Shown here in pieces: positions 8,259-14,241 of a stretch of DNA of 17,915 bases (position 1 is its first letter; each line of letters begins with the position of its first letter). Source of the DNA: Bacillota bacterium (GTDB taxonomy: Bacteria > Bacillota > Clostridia > Oscillospirales > Ruminococcaceae); contig JAEYXR010000043.1 in assembly GCA_023431215.1 (NCBI GenBank), positions 1 to 17,915 of the forward strand, written 5' to 3'. The notes beneath the pieces are model-generated. The model worked only from the letters and a program-made list of their open reading frames with translations, made no database searches and was not told the DNA's origin. Both the position numbers and the translations under genes were made by a program.

Positions 8259-9152
8259 TTATTTTTTGCCTCCCTTTGGGCCGGGCTTACGGCCGCGGCG
8301 CGGTGCTTCTGTTTTTATGGTTTCTTTGCCGCTATCCTTGCCGCCTTTGGCTTGCTTGGTGCGCGGCTTGCGTGTTTTGACGGCAGGCTGTTCCTCTTCA
8401 GAGGTATCATCGCCGCTTTCTTTTTCCTTTTCGGCTTCGTTTTCGTCAATCATCTCATACAGCTTGTTCAAAGATTCTCTTAAGCCGCCCAGACTGTCAA
8501 TCAACCCTTCTTCAACAGCCATTTCGCCATCCAGCACGGTACCAATATCCATTACCAGCTCACCGTTGTTCATCATCAACTTCTTAAAGCGGTCAGGCGT
8601 GATATTGGAGTTGGAACAAACAAAGTTGGTTATACGATCCTGCATTTTGTCAAAGTAAGAGAGGGTCTGCGGAACACCCAGCATTAAGCCGTTCATCCGC
8701 ACAGGGTGAACTGTCATGGTTGCGGAAGGTGCGATGAAGGAATAGCGGGAGCTGACAGCCAAGGGTACGCCGATGGAGTGCCCCCCGCCCAACACAAGGG
8801 AAACGGTGGGGGTTTTCATGCCGGCTACCAGCTCGGCAATGGCAAGACCTGCTTCCACATCTCCGCCTACGGTATTTAAAATAATAAGCAGGCCTTGTAT
8901 CGAATCGTCCTCTTCAATGGCAACCAGTTGAGGAATTACGTGCTCATACTTGGTGGTTTTGTTTTGAGGTGGCAAAATATAATGTCCCTCTACCTGACCG
9001 ATGATGGTCAGACAGTGTATTTTATATTTGCCGTCCTGTGCAGTAACCGAACCGCTTTGGAGAATCTGCTGAGACTGCTGATTATTGTCATCGTCGTCGT
9101 CATCATCGTTGTCATTGCTGTTCTTTGCTTTGGTATCAGGTTTTTGATGCAT
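8259..9152 (-). CDS. tepA: ClpP-class serine protease, TepA-like
   Basis: Protein of 297 residues related to Bacillus TepA (YmfB), a ClpP-fold protein linked to protein export. The core is residues about 43-225. Ser126 in GGGHSIG is the likely nucleophile and His149 in TMTVHPVR the likely general base; LNTVGGDVEAG is the substrate-groove strand. The family is usually near 250 residues; the extra length here is at both ends. Residues 11-29 are Asn/Asp/Gln-rich with seven consecutive Asp. The last ~55 residues are Glu-rich and then Lys/Arg/Pro-rich, with RRGRKPGPKG resembling an AT-hook. There is no signal peptide, so cytoplasmic. The ATG has AAGGAG upstream. It is the first gene of the minus-strand block and is followed without gap by ylzJ. 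Confidence 0.88.
   Translation of the reverse strand: MHQKPDTKAKNSNDNDDDDDDDNNQQSQQILQSGSVTAQDGKYKIHCLTIIGQVEGHYILPPQNKTTKYEHVIPQLVAIEEDDSIQGLLIILNTVGGDVEAGLAIAELVAGMKTPTVSLVLGGGHSIGVPLAVSSRYSFIAPSATMTVHPVRMNGLMLGVPQTLSYFDKMQDRITNFVCSNSNITPDRFKKLMMNNGELVMDIGTVLDGEMAVEEGLIDSLGGLRESLNKLYEMIDENEAEKEKESGDDTSEEEQPAVKTRKPRTKQAKGGKDSGKETIKTEAPRRGRKPGPKGGKK
9086..9115. repeat. Trinucleotide tract encoding the Asp-rich N-terminus of the TepA-like protein
   Basis: Runs of GTC/ATC/GTT triplets on the plus strand, read as GAC/GAT/AAC on the coding strand. The tract lies in frame near the start of the protease gene. Slippage would change only the number of Asp residues. Confidence 0.6.
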
Positions 9153-9328
9153 GTACTCCGCTCCTTGACTATGAATTATAGGGGTGTTCTCTCCATAGTT
9201 TGGGCGCGGTATGCCAAAATATTCTTAAGGGTTATGCGGCTATGGTACAAAAATCCTTTTCACAGTGCATGATGCATTTTTGCCTGACAACCACAATACC
9301 GACTTAAAATTTAGAACAGTATTATTAT

Positions 9329-9337
9329 AGTATAGCA
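9329..9337 (-). promoter_or_regulatory. Extended -10 promoter for the tepA-ylzJ-uppP-ftsK block
   Basis: Minus-strand TGCTATACT is an extended -10 (TGn plus TATACT), with an overlapping TATAAT just downstream (9324-9329). The -35 region is poor (about TTTTAC), as is common for extended -10 promoters. The start would be near 9320, giving a leader of about 165 bases. Confidence 0.5.
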
Positions 9338-9429
9338 TGAATGAGTAAGAAGTAAAATCGGTAAATCGCACAAATGTTTGCAAAGAATAAAAACCTTCAA
9401 CGCGGTAGGTATCTGTACAAATGATTTTA

Positions 9430-9438
9430 TGATATAAT
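9430..9438 (+). promoter_or_regulatory. Extended -10 promoter upstream of rsmA
   Basis: TGATATAAT reads as TGn plus a perfect TATAAT (9433-9438); the -35 position has no good match. The predicted start near 9443-9445 leaves a leader of about 350 bases before rsmA, which contains the hairpin cluster at 9450-9551. Confidence 0.55.
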
Positions 9439-9449
9439 AGCTGTAAAAT

Positions 9450-9551
9450 AAGCTGTAATATCAGCTTTATGGCCAACAGCTGGCCACTTTTTAATGGCAA
9501 GTTGTGCCACATCCGCCCTGCAGATTTGACACCATAACTGCAAAGCAACGG
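9450..9551 (+). ncRNA. Candidate structured leader or small RNA upstream of rsmA
   Basis: Four hairpins follow one another just after the promoter. AAGCTG/CAGCTT (9450-9455, 9462-9467); TGGCCA/TGGCCA (9470-9475, 9481-9486); TGGCA/TGCCA (9495-9499, 9505-9509); TGCAG/CTGCA (9519-9523, 9538-9542), the last within a possible CCG/CGG outer pair. A further long-range pairing of 9440-9446 with 9575-9581 is possible but begins before the predicted transcription start. I do not recognise a known family; it does not resemble SRP RNA, tmRNA, RNase P or a T-box. No clear terminator separates it from rsmA. Confidence 0.35.
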
Positions 9552-9791
9552 TTTTATGAGTAGCCTGACAAGCCTTACAGTAAAAGGAAATAAAATTATT
9601 TAGCTACTTGCCTTTAAAAAACCGCCTGCAACACAGTTGTGTAAAAAGGCTTAGGGTATAAAATCTTTTAACAATGATTATTTATACCGATTCAAAGACG
9701 ATAATACCATAAAAGTGTAAAATATTTGGGAATATTATGAGGACAAGAAGTAAATGCTCCAAAGATTGGCACATAGGAAAGGTTGAACATC

Positions 9792-10643
9792 ATGCAGCTA
9801 ACCAATCAATCGGTAATTCGAGATGTAATGGAACGTAACGGATTTACCTTCAGCAAGGCACTGGGTCAAAATTTTATTATCAATCCCTCGGTGTGTCCCC
9901 GCATTGCTCAAATGGGCGGAGCCGCGCCAGGCGTGGGAGTAATTGAAATAGGTGCCGGTATAGGCGTTTTAACAGCCGAACTGGCTAAAGCCGCCGACAA
10001 GGTGGTGTGCATTGAAATAGACAGCCGCCTGCTGCCAATTTTGGATGAAACACTGGCAGAGTTTAATAACATCACCATCATCAATGAGGATGTTTTAAAG
10101 GTGGATTTGCACCAGCTGATTGCCCAGGAATTTGCCGGCATGGAAGTTGTAGTATGTGCCAATCTGCCTTACTACATCACATCCCCTATTTTGATGGCAC
10201 TGTTGGAGCAAAGGCTGCCCATACAGTCCATTACCGTCATGGTGCAAAAGGAAGCTGCTCAGCGCATTTGCGCCAAGCCCGGCACCCGGGAATCGGGTGC
10301 CATCAGCGCTGCCGTCAGCTATTATAGCCGTCCTCAAGTGCTGTTTCAGGTATCCCGCGGGTCTTTTATGCCCGCGCCGGATGTAGATTCTACCGTCATC
10401 CGTCTGGATATCAACCAGGTGCCGCCGGTGGAGGTAAGCAGTGAGAAAAGATTATTTGCTGTAATTAAGGGGGCGTTTGCGCAGCGGCGCAAAACGGTAC
10501 TCAACACGTTGTCCTCCTCCCTTGGTATTTCCAAAGAGGAATTGAAAGAGGTTTTAGAACGTGCGGGTGTAAAACAGACCGCCAGGGCTGAGGAACTGAC
10601 GCTGCAAGACTTTGGAAGAATAGCAAATGCCCTGGAAATATGA
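9792..10643 (+). CDS. rsmA: 16S rRNA (adenine(1518)-N(6)/adenine(1519)-N(6))-dimethyltransferase RsmA/KsgA
   Basis: SAM-dependent methyltransferase that dimethylates two adjacent adenines in the 3' terminal hairpin of 16S rRNA during small-subunit maturation; loss gives kasugamycin resistance. The ATG at 9792 gives 283 residues. AGGAAAGG ends nine bases upstream; a TTG nine bases earlier directly abuts that site and is too close. Visible motifs: ALGQNFIINPSV near residue 25, the SAM loop VIEIGAGIGVLT, the acidic CIEIDSRLL, and the catalytic NLPYYITSPI. The C-terminal RNA-binding part has AFAQRRKTVLNTLSS. In Bacillus the gene often follows the RNase M5 gene; here that partner is absent and the gene stands alone behind a long leader. 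Its stop codon is immediately followed by the MITE-like element. Confidence 0.96.
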   Translation: MQLTNQSVIRDVMERNGFTFSKALGQNFIINPSVCPRIAQMGGAAPGVGVIEIGAGIGVLTAELAKAADKVVCIEIDSRLLPILDETLAEFNNITIINEDVLKVDLHQLIAQEFAGMEVVVCANLPYYITSPILMALLEQRLPIQSITVMVQKEAAQRICAKPGTRESGAISAAVSYYSRPQVLFQVSRGSFMPAPDVDSTVIRLDINQVPPVEVSSEKRLFAVIKGAFAQRRKTVLNTLSSSLGISKEELKEVLERAGVKQTARAEELTLQDFGRIANALEI

Positions 10644-10815
10644 GGCAACACCGCACAATTCACAGCTTACGCCTTAAGCGTCGTCTTGCTTACAAATTTT
10701 ATGTCTTATTTCACAAAAATCCTCGGCAATCCACCAAGGATTCCCTGGGGCTTTTGCCTTATTTTATATAATATTTGCCGACACAATACAACACTTAGAA
10801 TTGTGCGGTATCGCC
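10644..10815. mobile_element. MITE-like element without transposase
   Basis: A 172-bp unit with imperfect terminal inverted repeats: GGCAACACCGCACAATTC at the left end, and GGCGATACCGCACAATTC read from the right end (10798-10815). They agree at 16 of 18 positions. The interior has no gene and includes an AATCCT/AGGATT hairpin and an AT-rich segment with TATAAT (10767-10772). The left end directly touches the rsmA TGA. The flanks (ATATGA left, ATAAGA right) show no clear target duplication. The parent transposon is unknown. It could also act as transcript-end structure for rsmA or supply a promoter to the next gene. Confidence 0.65.
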
Positions 10816-10870
10816 ATAAGAATATTTGACCTTTGTAAATCGTTGTCTTTTTATAAAAGAGGCGCTGCCT

Positions 10871-12271
10871 TTGGGCTGGGCGCCAAATAAAAGGCGGTGT
10901 ATTCTTATCAAAAGATGGTTTGTTTTATGGTTTGCGTTATTCTTTGTGGCAATAGCATCCGGCTGTGCCCAACAAGGACTTTCCGGCCAGCCGCAAGTAC
11001 AAAGTTCTTCTCAGGCGGCGGACAGTCCGCAGGCTGAGAAGAAGGGTATTTCTCAGCAGCTGGTGCGCCAAAGCTATGATGTTCTCAATGAGCTTTGTGC
11101 TGCGGGCGCTCTGGCAAGCAATTGGAGCGGGACGCCCCAAAGCTCTGACCAAGGTTTTTCTTGCAGTGGATTTGAGCTGCTAAGTGGCAATGATAACGGG
11201 GACACAGTAGAGCTTACGCTGGAGCTTTATGGGTATATTTATCTAAATCCAGACACCATGGAAGAAGGCGTTGGTACCTATTTTGAGCGCGGTGTTGCCT
11301 TAGAGTCGGAGGAACTTCCGTTTTCTCCTGCATTGGCCTATGGCAAATCGGTAGTGACATTGTTAAAAAGTGATGGAGGGCTGACCCCGGTCGGGTGTGC
11401 TTATGAGGGGTATCAGCACCCCGGCCGGGATTATCTGGAGCAAAAGAATCAGGAGCTGGCTCCTCTGCTGGAATCCAGCCCTAAGCTGGATACAGCCGCT
11501 TATGACAAAGACCTGGTGGATTACATTTGGCGGCTTACCCTGCAAAAGCGTTTCGTGGCCTCCCCAGAAGGGCTGACCCAGTATGATTTGGAAAGCATTG
11601 AGCACTTGGAGCTTAGCCCCGGCATTTTTAATGGGAATACAGAGTCAGACCCTAATTATCGGCTGGATGCATCACTTCTTGAAAAGATGCCAAACCTGCA
11701 TTATTTTAGCACCATGCTTCGCCTTAAGGACTACAGTGTACTGCAGCATCTTCAAAAGCTGGAGGAGCTGGAGCTGTATTTTATGGATGATGAGGCAATG
11801 AAAACCTTACAGGTTGGTCATACAGATAAGCTTACATTGTTTGACCCTGAGCTGGAGCTGCTGGATTTGGCACAGGTAAATACTGCGGTGCTGGAGCTTA
11901 GCTCCTGGAGCACAGCGGTGGGTGGCTTTAAAAACTGTGACAAACTGCAAGAATTGCGGGTGATGTCTACCCGTACAGATACACGCCTGTTCAATGCAGA
12001 TAACTTTCCCAACGTAACTTATTTAAACCTGTATTTTTACAGCGATTATGGCCGTGTAAGGGACTTGTCCCAATTGAGCACCTTTACCAATGCCAGCATA
12101 GACCTGTACCTAGGTTACCAGGCCTGCAACGATAAAACAGTGGAAAGCTTGCAAAATGTAAAACTGAATGAGCTGACCCTTGACCCGAAAAACGGGCCAT
12201 ACCCCCTGAATGAGCCGACCCCTCAGCTGGTGGAGCAGCTGCAGGCTGGCAATATGATATGGGCAAGCTAA
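10871..12271 (+). CDS. Putative lipoprotein with leucine-rich segments, unknown function
   Basis: I do not recognise the family. The frame opens at 10826, but a TTG at 10871 preceded by AAAGAGG (eight-base spacing) is the best start, giving 466 residues. The N-terminus is basic (NKRRCILIKR), then hydrophobic (WFVLWFALFFVA), ending in the lipobox IASGC. The protein is therefore probably lipid-anchored outside the cytoplasmic membrane. A Gln/Ser-rich linker follows. From about residue 250 to 450 there are irregular leucine-rich units such as LQHLQKLEELELYFMDDEAM, FPNVTYLNLYF and VKLNELTLDP, resembling degenerate LRR repeats. The middle has an acidic beta-rich region. It lies 55 bp after the MITE-like element and converges on rex. 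GGCGC/GCGCC arms around the start may fold over the ribosome site. Confidence 0.75.
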   Translation: MGWAPNKRRCILIKRWFVLWFALFFVAIASGCAQQGLSGQPQVQSSSQAADSPQAEKKGISQQLVRQSYDVLNELCAAGALASNWSGTPQSSDQGFSCSGFELLSGNDNGDTVELTLELYGYIYLNPDTMEEGVGTYFERGVALESEELPFSPALAYGKSVVTLLKSDGGLTPVGCAYEGYQHPGRDYLEQKNQELAPLLESSPKLDTAAYDKDLVDYIWRLTLQKRFVASPEGLTQYDLESIEHLELSPGIFNGNTESDPNYRLDASLLEKMPNLHYFSTMLRLKDYSVLQHLQKLEELELYFMDDEAMKTLQVGHTDKLTLFDPELELLDLAQVNTAVLELSSWSTAVGGFKNCDKLQELRVMSTRTDTRLFNADNFPNVTYLNLYFYSDYGRVRDLSQLSTFTNASIDLYLGYQACNDKTVESLQNVKLNELTLDPKNGPYPLNEPTPQLVEQLQAGNMIWAS

Positions 12272-12281
12272 TTGCAAAAAA

Positions 12282-12322
12282 ACAGCGCCGCTGCCTCCCT
12301 GTGTGGAGCGTAACGGCGCTGT
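12282..12322. terminator. Bidirectional terminator between the lipoprotein gene and rex
   Basis: Perfect nine-base stem ACAGCGCCG/CGGCGCTGT with a structured 23-base loop (inner CTCC/GGAG). On the minus strand it is followed by seven T residues, a strong signal for rex. On the plus strand TTTT follows a few bases later, serving the lipoprotein gene. Confidence 0.85.
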
Positions 12323-12355
12323 GATGTTTTATTTGTTGCAGTAAACAAATGCTTA

Positions 12356-13006
12356 TTACTGCTTGGCTTCTTCATCAATGTGACTCACCATGTAGGACAA
12401 GGTCATTAAGCTGTCGCCTAAATGCATATTTACGCAGGCCACGTTATCGTAGCTGTAGGTAAAGTCATAGCTGGAGAAATTCCAAAAGCCAATGATACCC
12501 AAAGAAACCAGCTTGTCAGCCAGCTGTGCGGCAGCTTCTTTAGGAATACAAATGACAGCGGCCTTGGGGTGATGGGCAGCACAAAACTCATCCAGCTCTG
12601 AGGTGTCACGGATGGTAAGCTCGGTCAGTTGTGTCCCAACCAGGGCAGGGTCTACATCAAATGCACCAATGAGGTGAAAGCCACGTTCCTTTAAATTAAT
12701 GCGCTTGGCAACAGTTTTACCCAAATTGCCTGCACCAATCAGGATTGTTGGGGTTTCATTTTTAATTCCCAAAATTTCGCCTATTTCCCGGTGGAGCAGC
12801 TCAACATTGTAGCCATATCCCTGCTGGCCAAAGCCGCCAAAGCAATTAAGATCCTGCCTTATTTGAGAGGCGGTAACCTTCATCAAATGTGCAAGCTCCT
12901 TAGAGGAGATGCGCGCAACGCCGCGGCTAAGCAAATCTCCCAAAAAGCGGTAGTACCGGGGCAGACGACGAATCACAGAGATAGATACAGGTTTTTCGTT
13001 TTTCAT
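12356..13006 (-). CDS. rex: Redox-sensing transcriptional repressor Rex
   Basis: Protein of 216 residues, normal for Rex. It represses fermentation and respiration genes and leaves DNA when the NADH/NAD+ ratio rises. The N-terminal winged helix is clear: ISVIRRLPRYYRFL, then ISSKELAHLMKVTASQIRQD and LNCFGGFGQQGYGY. The C-terminal Rossmann domain carries the dinucleotide loop IGAGNLGKTVA at about residues 91-101, the strand FDVDP, and a C-terminal helix that swaps between subunits. The ATG has AAAGGAG about ten bases upstream. A good promoter (TTGACA, 18-bp spacer, TACAAT) lies about 75 bp upstream. I found no convincing Rex operator (TTGTTAA-N4-TTAACAA type) in the window, so autoregulation is not shown; repeated GTCTATT sequences near the promoter are an alternative site. 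Confidence 0.96.
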   Translation of the reverse strand: MKNEKPVSISVIRRLPRYYRFLGDLLSRGVARISSKELAHLMKVTASQIRQDLNCFGGFGQQGYGYNVELLHREIGEILGIKNETPTILIGAGNLGKTVAKRINLKERGFHLIGAFDVDPALVGTQLTELTIRDTSELDEFCAAHHPKAAVICIPKEAAAQLADKLVSLGIIGFWNFSSYDFTYSYDNVACVNMHLGDSLMTLSYMVSHIDEEAKQ

Positions 13007-13078
13007 TTGGGAACACTCCTTTATCCAAAAACGCCTTACGTCTATTGGTCTATTTTACAAAATCTTTATTATGTATAA

Positions 13079-13108
13079 ATTGTAGTCTATTTTATGCACT
13101 TTTGTCAA
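13079..13108 (-). promoter_or_regulatory. SigmaA-type promoter of rex
   Basis: Minus-strand TTGACA (13103-13108), an 18-bp spacer, then TACAAT (13079-13084). It matches the housekeeping consensus at 11 of 12 positions and lies at a suitable distance upstream of the rex start. Confidence 0.85.
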
Positions 13109-13503
13109 TTACCAATGCCATTTAGCCTAAGATAACTTCCTACAAAAAACAACCTTTTCCTAAAACCTTCTCTTACTGTAGATATATAAAAAAGCAAGAA
13201 AAATAAAAAAGTTCATTGTTTGATTAATTGCCATGATAACCCAGTAGAAAAAACCGAAATAAATAATGGAGCTTTTTATTTTAAGATGTTCTGAGCCTTA
13301 AATAACGCAAAAGAAGAATTGTTAACATGAAGCAATGGAAAGCAATCTCTCGTATAGAAAAGAAACTAAAATTGTGCATTATTTTGATTTTATTGTAATG
13401 CAATTGCAAATTTTCGGTTAAATTTATCTATTTGCCATTCCAATCTTATTTATTTCGTTTATAATAAAAGAGTAAGATTATTTATTAGGCTAAGTGTTAT
13501 ATG

Positions 13504-13562
13504 AATTGGCCATGTGGCTTTACCACAGTCATTTAAATGCGCAGGCCAAAGGACTAAATGCA
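13504..13562 (+). repeat. Hairpin repeat, copy A
   Basis: Begins AATTGGCCATGTGGC and includes GTGG/CCAC arms around a CTTTA loop, then AAATGCGCAGGCCAAAG and a second TAAATGC. It aligns with copy B (14126-14190) across its length, with mostly transition differences. It lies about 110 bp upstream of the UspA-like gene. Confidence 0.55.
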
Positions 13563-13671
13563 CTAAAGGCATATGGAAAATATTTAGGCTACAAGCAATA
13601 GCAAACTATAAGGAAAATGAAAAAATTTTAATCAAAGAACGGCTCAGCCGACAGAACGGAGTTTTTTATCC

Positions 13672-14100
13672 ATGAACAAGATCACCAAGGCCGTTTCCAG
13701 ACTGGAGCCCGTTACCGTGGTTCTGGTAACGGATCAGTTTCGGTGCGAACGGCTTATTACTGAGGGCAGAAAGATAGCCGACAGATGCGGCACTACTTTA
13801 AATGTTATCAATGTTGCTGTATCCAGTGCAGAGCGCAACCCCCAGGCGATAGAATACTTGTATCAGGTATCCAAGGACAACGACGCCACCATGATGATTC
13901 ACTACAGCCACGATCCTGTCAAATATATTTCACAAATGTTTCGTGACAGCACACCGGCCAATGTAGTGACGGGTATGCCACAGGCCAATAACTCTATGCT
14001 TCACCGACTATGGATGCGTTTTGAACAAGTCAGCTTTTTTGTTGTAGAAGAAAACGGGGAAGCTGCACCGGTTACACTAAAGGATAAAGTAACCGCTTAA
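13672..14100 (+). CDS. UspA-like alpha/beta domain protein
   Basis: Protein of 142 residues. The segment VTVVLVTDQFRCERLITEG, with GTTLNVINVAV after it, resembles the universal stress protein-like domain found alone or in the KdpD sensor (a strand, a C-E-R-L-I helix, a strand). The nucleotide-binding G-x2-G-x9-G-S/T signature of ATP-binding UspA proteins is not evident; MFRDSTPANVVTGMPQANN stands in that region. The C-terminal part (MLHRLWMRFEQVSFFVVE) is not diagnostic. No membrane segment or signal peptide is seen, so it is probably cytoplasmic. The ATG has CGGAG ten bases upstream. The gene stands alone, bracketed by the two hairpin repeats. Role unknown; a stress or signalling function is only a family-based guess. 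Confidence 0.7.
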   Translation: MNKITKAVSRLEPVTVVLVTDQFRCERLITEGRKIADRCGTTLNVINVAVSSAERNPQAIEYLYQVSKDNDATMMIHYSHDPVKYISQMFRDSTPANVVTGMPQANNSMLHRLWMRFEQVSFFVVEENGEAAPVTLKDKVTA

Positions 14101-14125
14101 TTCATATTAGCCGTTGTCCAATACA

Positions 14126-14190
14126 AATTGGTCATGCGGCTCTGCTGCGGCCAATCAAATTAAAATGCGCCCGCCAAAGACGGATGCGCA
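14126..14190 (+). repeat. Hairpin repeat, copy B
   Basis: Begins AATTGGTCATGCGGC. The first hairpin is ATTGGTC/GGCCAAT with inner GCGGC/GCTGC (14127-14155). A second has TGCGC/GCGCA ends (14166-14190) around CCG/CGG. It aligns with copy A. It lies just downstream of the UspA-like gene and upstream of the hydrolase gene. Confidence 0.6.
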
Positions 14191-14215
14191 ATAAATAATC
14201 CTGCGGATTATTTAT
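14191..14215 (+). terminator. AT-rich hairpin between the UspA-like and hydrolase genes
   Basis: Perfect 11-base stem ATAAATAATCC/GGATTATTTAT with a TGC triloop, directly after repeat copy B. The sequence after it (ATTGTG) is not a strong U-tract, so termination may be weak. It lies about 25 bases before the hydrolase start and could affect that message too. Confidence 0.45.
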
Positions 14216-14241
14216 ATTGTGTTAACAGGGGGAATGGGTTC

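Larger units (their letters stand above)
9153..9791. other. Divergent intergenic region between the tepA block and rsmA
   Basis: This 639-bp stretch has no convincing gene. It holds a minus-strand promoter (about 9329) with a ~165-base leader to the TepA-like gene, and a plus-strand extended -10 promoter (about 9433). Four consecutive hairpins lie at 9450-9551, followed by AT-rich sequence up to rsmA. A 102-codon frame on the minus strand (9240-9548) has no ribosome site and crosses both promoters, so I do not call it. Confidence 0.7.
13007..13671. other. AT-rich intergenic region between rex and the UspA-like gene
   Basis: The 665 bp contain the rex promoter (13079-13108), three GTCTATT repeats, and a TATAAT at 13460-13465 that may serve the UspA-like gene but lacks a good -35. 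Hairpin repeat copy A lies at 13504-13562. The stretch 13130-13440 is AT-rich with no gene I can support; a 23-codon frame at 13327-13398 has only a weak ribosome site. Confidence 0.65.

Noticed and set aside
9240..9548. 102-codon frame on the minus strand upstream of the TepA-like gene
   Set aside because: No ribosome site, crosses the divergent promoter region and hairpin cluster, and the composition is unlike the neighbouring proteins.
10826..10870. Upstream start (TTG at 10826) for the lipoprotein gene
   Set aside because: No ribosome site, and it would place 15 extra residues ahead of an otherwise good signal peptide.
13327..13398. 23-codon frame encoding a basic peptide with a hydrophobic end, reminiscent of small membrane toxins
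   Set aside because: The ribosome site is weak, there is no visible antisense RNA or promoter pair, and short frames like this are expected by chance in AT-rich DNA.
13316..14226. TTGTTAAC near 13318 and TTGTGTTAACA near 14217 as possible Rex operators
   Set aside because: Each has only one half resembling the TTGTTAA-N4-TTAACAA palindrome; the second half-site is missing at the required spacing.
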